Positions 57,411 to 64,000 of a DNA stretch of 64,000 bases are shown one piece after another. Source of the DNA: CAWEDP01 sp963807925 (lineage in GTDB: Bacteria; Acidobacteriota; Vicinamibacteria; Vicinamibacterales; CAVVIG01); the NCBI GenBank assembly GCA_963807925.1, contig CAWEDP010000002.1, forward strand, positions 434,001 to 498,000. The letters are read 5' to 3'. The translations under genes and the position numbers were made by a program. Each line of letters begins with the position of its first letter. The first letter of the stretch is position 1. The notes beneath the pieces are model-generated. The model made no database searches, was not told where the DNA came from, and worked only from the letters and a program-made list of their open reading frames with translations.

Positions 57411-59891
57411 TTACCGGCGCTCTGGTTCAGCTCGGCCGTTTGAAGCGAGCGTCCCGGTGCTGAGGAGCCCGAGAAGCCCGACGAGGTAGGTGGCGGCCGC
57501 CGCGAAGAGCGTGACCCGGAAGCCCCAGTTCATGGCGATGAAGATCGCCAGGGTGGCGCCGAGCACCGACAGGGCGCCATTGATGCCCCAGGCCCACGCG
57601 ACCATCTGCGGAGCCCGGGACTGGAGCAGCCGGAGGCCGGTGGGCATCGGAACGCCAAGCAGCGCTCCAACGGGCAGGAGAATCGCTACGGCGATCCCGA
57701 TCCGCAGCCACCTGGCAAACGGAATCGCCCACGCGATGAGGGGCGTCAGGACCATCACGACCGCAATGGCGGCCACGGCAATCGCGATCAACGCCACCGC
57801 CGCCGATCGGCCGAGCGTCGGCGCCTGCAGCCGGCGGCTCCACGCGGCCCCGATCCCGGTGCCCAGGAGCAGCGAGAACAGGGTGACGGTCAGGGAGTAG
57901 ACGGGATGGCCGAGCAGCAGCACGAAACGCTGCAGGATCGCGACCTCGATCAGCATGAAGCCGGCGCCGAGCGCCCCGAAGTACACGAGCCATCGGAACC
58001 ACCCGCGGGGAAGCGGACCGCCCGCCGCTGCCAGTGGACCGACGACGAACGCCACGACGAGCGCCGCCGAGATGCCCAGCAGCGTCAGCAGCGCGCTCAG
58101 GCCGTTCCCGAACAGCATCGACCGTCCGAACGCCGTCTGGAACTGGTTCTTCAGCTTCGTCGTGTGAAAGTAGAACGGCCGGTCGTCGGTGGTCGGGCTG
58201 AGGTCCTCGTACGACTGCTCGAGGAACGCCTGGCGATCGGCGGTGGTGATGAGCTCCGCGTACGCGCTGGTTCTCGTGCCGTCGATATCCTCGTCGGGGG
58301 TGACGCCCGGCGCGCCCGCCTGGGTTCCGGGCGCATAGAGAACGTGGAAACCGAGCCGATCCGCCGCCTCGCGCAGACGCGCGAGCTCGTCGGTCGTGAA
58401 CGGCGTCTTTTTCAGCATGAAGTTGGCGACCCGATCGTGCTGGACGATTGCGAGCCGCGTCGATGCGTCGAGGCCGCGCGATTCGCACGCCGCCTGAGCC
58501 AGCGAGACCAGGCGCAGCCCATCGCCGACCCAGCGCGTGACCGTCAGCACGCCGTTGTCGGTGAGATGGTCCAGGTAGTCGTTGAAGGCCTCGACGGTGT
58601 ACAGCGTGTTCTCCGTCAGTGTGTAGGCGCCGGCGGCCGTCGCCGCCCACGTGTCGACGAGCGACGCCTGAATCACGTCGTACCGATTCGGCGTCCGCCG
58701 CACGAAGCTTCGACCGTCGTCGATCACGATCCGGACCCGCGGATTGGTGTAGATGCCGCCCGAGTACTCCCGGAACTGTCCGCGCATCACGTCGTCGGCG
58801 ATGATCGGGTTGATCTCGACGCCGTCCACGTGGTGCGCGCCGAAGACCAGAGCCGAGACCAGGTCGCGCCCGCCGCCGGGTCCGATGACGAGCGCGTCGA
58901 ACCCCGAATCCCGAGTCGCGAATCCCGAGTCCCGAGTCCCGGGCCCCGAGTCCCGAGCCCCGAGCCCCTCTTTCAGCTGATAAGCAAACGCCGTCAGCTC
59001 GTACCGGAGATACTGCACGGCGGCGAAATCGGGATCGAGGTGAAGGATGGGCGTCGACGCCGCCGAATCGATGTCCATGTAGCGGGTGTCGGGGAGCGAT
59101 CCTTTGTAGGTGTAGCTGAGCGACCAGTCGCCGTGCGTCCGCTCGTAGACGCCGATACGAGAGAAGGAGTTCCATTTGCTGAAGAGCACGCGGTCCTGCG
59201 TGTGGCCCTTCGTATCGGTGACGCTGAACGAGGCGAGCCCGGTGACCTGGCCGGCCACCAGCATCGTCATGGTCGCCGCGGCCGCGCCGGCGATGACCGT
59301 TCGCCTCCGGGCCGGCGCGAACAGCACGGCGGCCATCATCCCGCCCGCCGCCGAGGTCAGCACGACGCCGGGCGCGCCCAGCCCGTTGAGGAGCGGGATC
59401 AGCACGAGACAGCCGGCCGCGGCGCCGGTCAGGTCGGCCGCGTACACGGCATTGATCCGCGATCCGAAGCGCGAGATGGCCAGCGTGATCACGAGCCCGC
59501 CGGTGAAGAACGGCAGCGCGGCGAGCGCGTAGATCAGCAGCATCAGCCGCAGGTTCTCGGGCGAATAGTTGAGGCCGACACGCAGGCGCACGAGCCAGAA
59601 CAGCGCCACGGCCGTGCCGGCCGCGTACACCAGCGACTCGACCGCGAGCACCGATGGCGTCGAAAACCGGTTCAGCCACGCCCGGGCCACGTACGCGAAG
59701 ACGCCGCTCGCGCTCAGGCCGAACAGCGCAATCGAGATGGCCAGGAAGGCGAAGTGGTAGTACATCACCACCGAGAAGATGCGGGTCAGCGCGAGCTCGG
59801 TCATGAGGAGCGTGGCCGAGACGAGCGCAATCGCCGCGAGCTCGCGACGGGAGACGGCAGGTTCGATCGTCACGGCAGGTGAGTGTAGCAT
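57411..59891 (-). CDS. spermidine-synthase-like polytopic membrane protein
   Basis: 826 residues. Membrane helices cover roughly residues 18-230 (LAAIALVSATLLMTELALTR, YYHFAFLAISIALFGLSASG) and the last 200. Between them is a Rossmann domain like spermidine synthase: ALVIGPGGGRDLVSALVFGA, VDGVEINPIIADD, VRIVIDDGRSFVRRTPNRYD, VIQASLVDTWAATAAGAYTL. Such fused SpeE-like membrane proteins are common in soil bacteria; activity is unproven. A 21-residue ARDSG-type repeat from nine DNA heptamers is inserted just before the nucleotide motif. ATG 59891, 18 bases from the divergent DUF2085 gene; GTG 59867 is an alternative. Confidence 0.82.
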   Translation of the reverse strand: MLHSPAVTIEPAVSRRELAAIALVSATLLMTELALTRIFSVVMYYHFAFLAISIALFGLSASGVFAYVARAWLNRFSTPSVLAVESLVYAAGTAVALFWLVRLRVGLNYSPENLRLMLLIYALAALPFFTGGLVITLAISRFGSRINAVYAADLTGAAAGCLVLIPLLNGLGAPGVVLTSAAGGMMAAVLFAPARRRTVIAGAAAATMTMLVAGQVTGLASFSVTDTKGHTQDRVLFSKWNSFSRIGVYERTHGDWSLSYTYKGSLPDTRYMDIDSAASTPILHLDPDFAAVQYLRYELTAFAYQLKEGLGARDSGPGTRDSGFATRDSGFDALVIGPGGGRDLVSALVFGAHHVDGVEINPIIADDVMRGQFREYSGGIYTNPRVRIVIDDGRSFVRRTPNRYDVIQASLVDTWAATAAGAYTLTENTLYTVEAFNDYLDHLTDNGVLTVTRWVGDGLRLVSLAQAACESRGLDASTRLAIVQHDRVANFMLKKTPFTTDELARLREAADRLGFHVLYAPGTQAGAPGVTPDEDIDGTRTSAYAELITTADRQAFLEQSYEDLSPTTDDRPFYFHTTKLKNQFQTAFGRSMLFGNGLSALLTLLGISAALVVAFVVGPLAAAGGPLPRGWFRWLVYFGALGAGFMLIEVAILQRFVLLLGHPVYSLTVTLFSLLLGTGIGAAWSRRLQAPTLGRSAAVALIAIAVAAIAVVMVLTPLIAWAIPFARWLRIGIAVAILLPVGALLGVPMPTGLRLLQSRAPQMVAWAWGINGALSVLGATLAIFIAMNWGFRVTLFAAAATYLVGLLGLLSTGTLASNGRAEPERR
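58904..58966. repeat. nine-copy heptanucleotide tandem repeat inside a coding region
   Basis: Nine consecutive 7-mers of the CCGAGTC type (CCGAATC, CCGAGTC, GCGAATC, CCGAGTC twice, CCGGGCC, CCGAGTC, CCGAGCC twice) fill 63 bases. 63 is a multiple of three, so the host frame is kept and gains 21 residues. Similar heptamer arrays are usually intergenic. Confidence 0.9.
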
Positions 59892-59892
59892 C

Positions 59893-59898
59893 TACTAT
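59893..59898 (+). promoter_or_regulatory. -10-like TACTAT before the DUF2085 gene
   Basis: TACTAT ends 11 bases before ATG 59910 inside an 18-base divergent gap. The leader would be about five bases. Any -35 must lie within the coding region of the divergent gene. Confidence 0.3.
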
Positions 59899-59909
59899 CG
59901 GATGTTCAG

Positions 59910-60425
59910 ATGAGCCGAGCCGCCGCGTCGCAAGGTCAGCCGATCGATCGTGTGAGGTGGGCGTTCGTCGCGCTGGCGATGATCTGGGCGCTGCTGCTGC
60001 CGCTGGCGACCTTCGCCGCGAGCCGACCGCTCTCGACAGCGCCCGCATGGCAACAGACCTTCGCGTACCTGGTGTACCGGGCCGGCAGCATCATCTGCCA
60101 CCAGCGGCCGGAGCGGTCGTTTCGGCTGTTCTCGGCGCAGATGCCGGTCTGCGGACGATGTACCGGCATCTACCTGGGCGGAGCCCTCGTGGCCGCCGCC
60201 CTGGTGGCGTTGCGGCGACGCGAGCGGCGCCTGCCGTATTCCGCGAGAACGCTGCTGTTCGCCGGCGTGCTTCCCGGCGTGGCCACGCTGGCGTACGAGT
60301 GGTCGACGGGGCAGGTCCCGGGGAATGCGATTCGCGCCTTGAGCGGCGTGCCCCTCGGCGCGGCAGTCATGTCGATCATCGGTCTGCCGGCGCCCGCGAC
60401 GGCCCGAAGGGATGTAATACACTAG
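59910..60425 (+). CDS. DUF2085 membrane protein
   Basis: 171 residues with four or five membrane helices. The family signature is clear: SIICHQRPERSFRLFSAQMP, VCGRCTGIYLGGALVA, and LPGVATLAYEWSTGQ-VPGNAIRALSG. The Cys-His and CxxC residues (IICHQ, VCGRC) are the conserved core of DUF2085 and could bind a metal; function is unknown. First of three short membrane-protein genes in a row, followed six bases later by the next. It is transcribed away from the spermidine-synthase-like gene. Confidence 0.87.
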   Translation: MSRAAASQGQPIDRVRWAFVALAMIWALLLPLATFAASRPLSTAPAWQQTFAYLVYRAGSIICHQRPERSFRLFSAQMPVCGRCTGIYLGGALVAAALVALRRRERRLPYSARTLLFAGVLPGVATLAYEWSTGQVPGNAIRALSGVPLGAAVMSIIGLPAPATARRDVIH

Positions 60426-60431
60426 CGGGTC

Positions 60432-60824
60432 GTGCCTGCGACCGCCGCCGGACAATCCCATTCGAGCTCGCTCGTGCTGTTGTGCGTCGCGGCGTGGGCG
60501 ATCCCGGGTGCGGGTCATCTCTGGCTCCGCCGCCGGTCGAAGGGCATCGTCTTTCTGGTCGTGCTGCCGCTGATGTTCGCGATCGGCCTGGCGCTCCAGG
60601 GGCGGCTGTTTCCCTTCGATTTCTCCGACCCGCTCGCCGGGCTGGCGGCGTTGGCCGACAGCGGGATCGGCGCCGTGTACATCCTGGCGAGCGTCCTCGG
60701 GTACGGCGGCGGCGAGGTGCGCGCCGTCTCGTACGAATACGGCAACACCTTTCTGATCGTGGCGGGTCTGCTGAACCTGCTCGTCGTGATCGACGCGTAC
60801 GACGTGGCGGTCGGCCGCAAATGA
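60432..60824 (+). CDS. DUF6677-like small membrane protein
   Basis: 130 residues, GTG start. Three or four hydrophobic segments: SLVLLCVAAWAIPGAGHLWL, IVFLVVLPLMFAIGLALQ, GIGAVYILASVLGYGGGE and TFLIVAGLLNLLVVIDAYDV. The AWAIPGAGHLWLRRRSKGIV block recalls the acidobacterial DUF6677 family and TM2-like proteins (Pro-Gly-Ala-Gly-His turn). Function unknown. Its stop overlaps the next start (ATGA). Confidence 0.75.
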   Translation: MPATAAGQSHSSSLVLLCVAAWAIPGAGHLWLRRRSKGIVFLVVLPLMFAIGLALQGRLFPFDFSDPLAGLAALADSGIGAVYILASVLGYGGGEVRAVSYEYGNTFLIVAGLLNLLVVIDAYDVAVGRK

Positions 60825-60997
60825 CCCACAGTCATCTGGCGCTGCTGGCCATGTTCGCGTTCTTCGTCTCGGTCGTGTTTGCGGTGCTCACCAAGGACGA
60901 GCCGCGCGATCAGCTGCGGTTCGGCGCGCTGCTCTTCGGCGGCTTCGTCGCGACGGCTCTCGTGCTCGGCTGGCTCATGTATCCGTTCCCGCTCTGA
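60821..60997 (+). CDS. 58-residue membrane protein
   Basis: Small gene coupled to the upstream gene by ATGA. The product has two hydrophobic segments (LALLAMFAFFVSVVFAVL and FGALLFGGFVATALVLGWLM) joined by a charged loop (TKDEPRDQL) and ends YPFPL. The tight overlap on the left and the one-base gap to the enoyl-CoA hydratase start on the right support a real gene. Function unknown; it may be a partner of the two membrane proteins before it. Confidence 0.75.
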   Translation: MTHSHLALLAMFAFFVSVVFAVLTKDEPRDQLRFGALLFGGFVATALVLGWLMYPFPL

Positions 60998-60998
60998 T

Positions 60999-61781
60999 AT
61001 GGCCGACGACGGTCTGCTCCTCGGGCGCGATGGCGCGGTCGCCACCGTGACCTTCAACCGGCCGCACGTCCTCAACGCGATCGACGCGCCGACGCTCGAC
61101 CGGCTGCGCCGCACCCTCCTGGATCTGCGGCGCGACGACGAGGTGCGCGTGATCGTGCTGACCGGCGCCGGCGACCGGGCGTTTGTCGCCGGCGCGGACA
61201 TCAACGAGCTGGCGGCGCTGACGCCGACCGGCGGCCGGGAGCACGCGCTCGCCGGTCAGCACGTGCTGGATCTCATCGAGAACCTCGGCAAGCCAGTCAT
61301 CGCGGCGATCAACGGCTACGCCCTGGGCGGCGGCTGCGAACTGGCGCTGGCGTGCACGCTGCGACTCGCGGCCGACACCGCCCGGATCGGTCTGCCGGAA
61401 ATCACGCTCGGCATCCTGCCGGGCTATGCCGGCACCCAGCGGCTGTCTCGGCTCATCGGCAAGGGACGCGCGATGGAGCTGATTCTGACCGGCCTGCCGG
61501 TGGCCGCCGCGGAGGCCGAACGGCTCGGCCTCGTCAACCGCGTGGTGCCGGCGGCGGAGCTCATGCCGACTGTGCGGGCGCTCGCGGCGGAGCTGGCGAC
61601 GCGGGCGCCAATCGCCGTGCGCTACGCCCTGAGCGCCATCAACAAAGGGCTCGAGATGCCGTTCGCCGAAGCCTGCGTCTACGAAGCGACGCTGTTCGGC
61701 CTGGTCGCCGCGACCGAGGACATGCGCGAGGGCACCCGCGCGTTCCTCGACAAACGAAAGCCGCGCTTCGTCGGACGGTGA
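60999..61781 (+). CDS. enoyl-CoA hydratase/isomerase family protein
   Basis: 260 residues, crotonase fold. ATVTFNRPHVLNAIDAPTLD opens the domain; the oxyanion-hole segments are FVAGADINELAAL and NGYALGGGCELALACTLRLA, the latter with the first catalytic Glu. PEITLGILPGYAGTQRLSRL carries the second. Together these residues support a true hydratase acting on 2-enoyl-CoA from the acyl-CoA dehydrogenases, though 3-hydroxybutyryl-CoA dehydratase activity is equally possible. Follows the 58-residue gene at one base. Confidence 0.92.
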   Translation: MADDGLLLGRDGAVATVTFNRPHVLNAIDAPTLDRLRRTLLDLRRDDEVRVIVLTGAGDRAFVAGADINELAALTPTGGREHALAGQHVLDLIENLGKPVIAAINGYALGGGCELALACTLRLAADTARIGLPEITLGILPGYAGTQRLSRLIGKGRAMELILTGLPVAAAEAERLGLVNRVVPAAELMPTVRALAAELATRAPIAVRYALSAINKGLEMPFAEACVYEATLFGLVAATEDMREGTRAFLDKRKPRFVGR

Positions 61782-61814
61782 GCGCCATGCGACCTGCTCG
61801 CGCCGGGAGTGGTC

Positions 61815-62297
61815 ATGCGCACCATTGAGGGCATCGCCGACGCGAAGGGCTTCCGGGTGGCGCTCGTCGTGTCGCGGTTCAACGACTTCGTCACCGATCG
61901 ACTGGCGGAGGGGGCGATCGCAGCGCTCAGGACCGCCGGCGTGCACGACGACGACGTCACGCTTGTGCGCGTGCCGGGGGCGTTCGAGATCCCGGTCGCG
62001 GCGAAACATGCGGGCGCGAGCGGCCGGTTCGACGCGGTCGTCTGCCTCGGGTGCGTGATCCGCGGCGAGACGCCGCACTTCGAGTACCTCGCCTCCGCGG
62101 TGTCCCACGGCATCACGGCGGCCGCCTCGGCGACCGGCGTCCCGATGACGTTCGGCGTGCTGACGACGAACTCGGTCGAGGAGGCCATCGAACGCGCGGG
62201 CCAGGGCAGTTCGAACAAAGGGTGGGAGGCGGCGGCCGCCGCGCTCGAGATGATTGCCGTCGTCGCGCAGCTCGCACACAGGCCGGCCTCGGCATGA
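61815..62297 (+). CDS. ribH: 6,7-dimethyl-8-ribityllumazine synthase
   Basis: 160 residues. Condenses the ribityl pyrimidine with dihydroxybutanone phosphate in riboflavin synthesis. Motifs: RTIEG at the start, VALVVSRFNDFVTDRLAEGA, LVRVPGAFEIPVAAK, VCLGCVIRGETPHFEYLA with catalytic His, VPMTFGVLTTNSVEEAIERA and NKGWEAAAAALEM. GGGAG is five bases before ATG 61815; GTG 61809 is an alternative. ribH-nusB order is common in bacteria. Confidence 0.95.
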   Translation: MRTIEGIADAKGFRVALVVSRFNDFVTDRLAEGAIAALRTAGVHDDDVTLVRVPGAFEIPVAAKHAGASGRFDAVVCLGCVIRGETPHFEYLASAVSHGITAAASATGVPMTFGVLTTNSVEEAIERAGQGSSNKGWEAAAAALEMIAVVAQLAHRPASA

Positions 62298-62343
62298 CCG
62301 CGGCGCTGCATCCGTGTGCGGATGGGCGACGCCATGGCCGCCG

Positions 62344-62790
62344 ATGAAGAAGGGCTGGCGGCACCGCGCGCGGGAGGCGGCGCTGCAGGTGCTGTATCAA
62401 TGGGAGGTGGGGAAGGTCGACGCCGGCCGCGCGGCCGAGACGTTCTTCACCCTCCAGTGGGCGGACGCCACGCCCCCCTCCGACGAGCTTCGGGCCTTCG
62501 CGGAGGCGCTCGTGGGGGACACCGTGGCTCGGCTCGCCGAGATCGATCGCCTGATTGCGGAAACCGCCGAGAACTGGCGGCCGGAGCGGATCGCCGTCAT
62601 CGATCGCCTGCTCCTGCGCATGGCCATCGCCGAGCTTCTTCGCGACGGCCCGGCGCCGACGCCGGCGCCGGTCGTGATCGACGAGGCGCTGGAGCTCGCG
62701 CGGACGTTCAGCACCGAGGACGCCGTGAGGTTCATCAACGGGATGCTGGACGCGATCAGGAAGAAGCTGGAAAAGCGGGACTGGCCCTAG
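62344..62790 (+). CDS. nusB: transcription antitermination factor NusB
   Basis: 148 residues, all helical. RHRAREAALQVLYQWEVGKV is the RNA-binding Arg-rich start, followed by LIAETAENWRPERIAVIDRL-LLRMAIAELL and the C-terminal VVIDEALELARTFSTEDAVR-FINGMLDAIRKKL, the family core. NusB with NusE binds boxA of rRNA operons. ATG 62344 follows ribH after 46 bases; lysS follows four bases later, suggesting one transcript. Confidence 0.94.
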   Translation: MKKGWRHRAREAALQVLYQWEVGKVDAGRAAETFFTLQWADATPPSDELRAFAEALVGDTVARLAEIDRLIAETAENWRPERIAVIDRLLLRMAIAELLRDGPAPTPAPVVIDEALELARTFSTEDAVRFINGMLDAIRKKLEKRDWP

Positions 62791-62794
62791 ACCG

Positions 62795-64000
62795 ATGTCA
62801 TCCCAGGACGAGCAGATCGAGCAGCGGCGCGCCAACCTGGCGGAGCTGCAGCGACTCGGCGTGGAGATCTACCCGCATGCGTTCGAGCGGCGCCACACCA
62901 TCGCCGAGCTCGTCGGGCGGTACGGGGCGCGGGACAAGGACGCGCTCGAGGCCGATCGCATCGACACTGTCACGAGCGGCCGCGTGCTGGCGATCCGATC
63001 CTTCGGCAAGGCGAACTTTCTCGTCCTCTCCGACGGGCTCGCGCGGGTCCAGGTCTACGTCCGCCACGACTCGCTGCCCCCGCTCGATTTCGCGATCTTC
63101 AGGCTGCTCGATTTCGGCGACTGGGTGGGCGTCGAGGGGCACCTGTTCCGGACGAAGACCAACGAGCTGACGATCTGGGCGTCGCGACTGCACTTCCTGG
63201 CGAAGTGCCTGGTGCCGCTGCCCGAGAAGTGGCACGGCCTCACGGATGTCGAAGTCCGCTACCGGCAGCGGTATCTCGACCTGATCGTCAACCCCGGGGC
63301 GCGGCAGGTCTTCGAAACGCGGAGTCGCGTGATCGGCGCGATCCGCGCGTTCATGAACCGACGCGGCTATCTCGAGGTCGAGACGCCGATGATGCAGCCG
63401 ATCGCGGGCGGCGCGCTGGCACGGCCGTTCATCACCCACCACAACACCCTCGAGATGGATCTGTATCTGCGGATCGCCCCCGAGCTGTACCTCAAGCGCC
63501 TGGTCGTCGGCGGGCTGGAGCGGGTGTTCGAGATCAACCGCAACTTCCGGAACGAGGGGATTTCGACCCAGCACAACCCCGAGTTCACGATGATGGAGTT
63601 CTACGAGGCGTACGCCGATTACCACGCGCTGATGCCGATGACCGAGGAGCTCATCGCGTCGGTGGCGCGGGAGGCGATCGGGGCCGAGGCGATCGCCTTC
63701 GGCGGGCATCGGATCTCGCTGGAGGCTCCGTTCGCCCGCCTGTCGCTGCGCGAGGCGGCACGCGAGGCTGCGTCGGAGGCGCTCGGGCGCGAGGTGACGG
63801 CCGGCCACCTGCGCCGCCGGGACGCCGCCGCCGCGCTCGCCGCCGAGCTCCACGTGGAGACGGCGCCGGGCGACGGCGCTGGCAGGATCACGACCGCGAT
63901 CTTCGAGAAGCTGTGCGAGGACGCCCTGGTGCAGCCCACCTTCGTGTACGATTTTCCGACCGAGGTGTCGCCGCTCGCGAAGCAGAAGGCGGGCGACCCC
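62795..64000 (+). CDS. lysS: lysine--tRNA ligase, class II (runs off right edge)
   Basis: 402 codons are present and the gene continues beyond the window. The N-terminal OB-fold anticodon domain (ASGRV-like VTSGRVLAIRSFGKANFLVL, GVEGHLFRTKTNELTIWASR) leads to the catalytic domain: RYRQRYLDLIVNPGARQVFE, VETPMMQPIAGGALARPFIT, LYLRIAPELYLKRLVVGGLE and motif 2 FEINRNFRNEGISTQHNPEF. These are LysS signatures. Starts four bases after nusB. Motif 3 is outside the window. Confidence 0.95.
   Translation, partial: MSSQDEQIEQRRANLAELQRLGVEIYPHAFERRHTIAELVGRYGARDKDALEADRIDTVTSGRVLAIRSFGKANFLVLSDGLARVQVYVRHDSLPPLDFAIFRLLDFGDWVGVEGHLFRTKTNELTIWASRLHFLAKCLVPLPEKWHGLTDVEVRYRQRYLDLIVNPGARQVFETRSRVIGAIRAFMNRRGYLEVETPMMQPIAGGALARPFITHHNTLEMDLYLRIAPELYLKRLVVGGLERVFEINRNFRNEGISTQHNPEFTMMEFYEAYADYHALMPMTEELIASVAREAIGAEAIAFGGHRISLEAPFARLSLREAAREAASEALGREVTAGHLRRRDAAAALAAELHVETAPGDGAGRITTAIFEKLCEDALVQPTFVYDFPTEVSPLAKQKAGDP

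Noticed and set aside
57427..60048. 873-codon minus-strand frame parallel to the spermidine-synthase-like gene
   Set aside because: Out-of-frame reading of the same gene; lacks membrane segments and motifs.

Overview
This is a GC-rich, gene-dense bacterial chromosome segment with no rRNA, tRNA, CRISPR array, insertion sequence or phage gene that I can see. The best guess is an Acidobacteriota genome, probably class Vicinamibacteria. This is inferred from tandem secreted VWA proteins of the acidobacterial VWFA-related type, DUF6600-like FecR and DUF6677-like proteins, and a palindrome (GTCCGGC-TTCA-GCCGGAC) that I associate from memory with dispersed repeats in that group. The two ends cut a PLP-dependent sulfur amino acid enzyme (left) and lysyl-tRNA synthetase (right). 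No gene-free stretch exceeds 300 bases.

Layout. 1-10 kb: acyl-CoA dehydrogenase plus PLP enzyme (minus), tandem VWA proteins, sugar-phosphate genes (phosphoglucose isomerase, 6-phosphogluconate dehydrogenase, histidine phosphatase) and glutamate dehydrogenase. 10-20 kb: split methylmalonyl-CoA mutase, ValRS, and cofactor/RNA genes nadC, birA, coaX, an unknown gene and a TrmA/RlmD-type methyltransferase. 20-31 kb: glutamine-amidotransferase-like hydrolase, argS and mobA (minus), then V4R-like, TPR, SPOR, lnt, prfB and murJ (plus), a cell-envelope run. 30-37 kb (minus): FecR-like protein and PBP1A, then a separate unit of Tat-secreted protein, PqqD-like RRE protein and HprK-like kinase. 37-42 kb: dnaK-dnaJ-hspR, a DnaC-like loader, hemW and a secreted protein. 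43-50 kb: outer-membrane and LVIVD proteins divergent from acyl-CoA dehydrogenase, meaB and an epimerase-metallohydrolase fusion, then mtnP and adenosine kinase. 50-57 kb (minus): tetR-MFP-RND-TolC efflux operon. 57-64 kb: spermidine-synthase-like membrane protein, three small membrane proteins, enoyl-CoA hydratase, ribH, nusB, lysS.

How the genes fit together. Two acyl-CoA dehydrogenases, an enoyl-CoA hydratase, both mutase subunits, MeaB and the epimerase domain outline breakdown of branched-chain or odd-chain acyl-CoAs through propionyl-CoA to succinyl-CoA. FecR/PBP1A, Lnt/MurJ, SPOR and the RND system are envelope functions.

Striking points. (1) Six single-base frame breaks in five genes (VWA protein twice, ValRS, FecR, adenosine kinase, RND pump) all fall at the tetranucleotide GTAC with one surplus base beside it; removing that base restores the family sequence each time. 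This looks like a systematic sequence or assembly error tied to a motif. (2) prfB keeps the genuine programmed +1 frameshift (CTT TGA). (3) Eight genes have a -10-like hexamer only 5-7 bases before the start codon, which predicts leaderless mRNAs. (4) The Tat-protein/RRE/kinase unit, with its own strong promoter and a 34-bp perfect palindrome, is the best candidate for a poorly described system.
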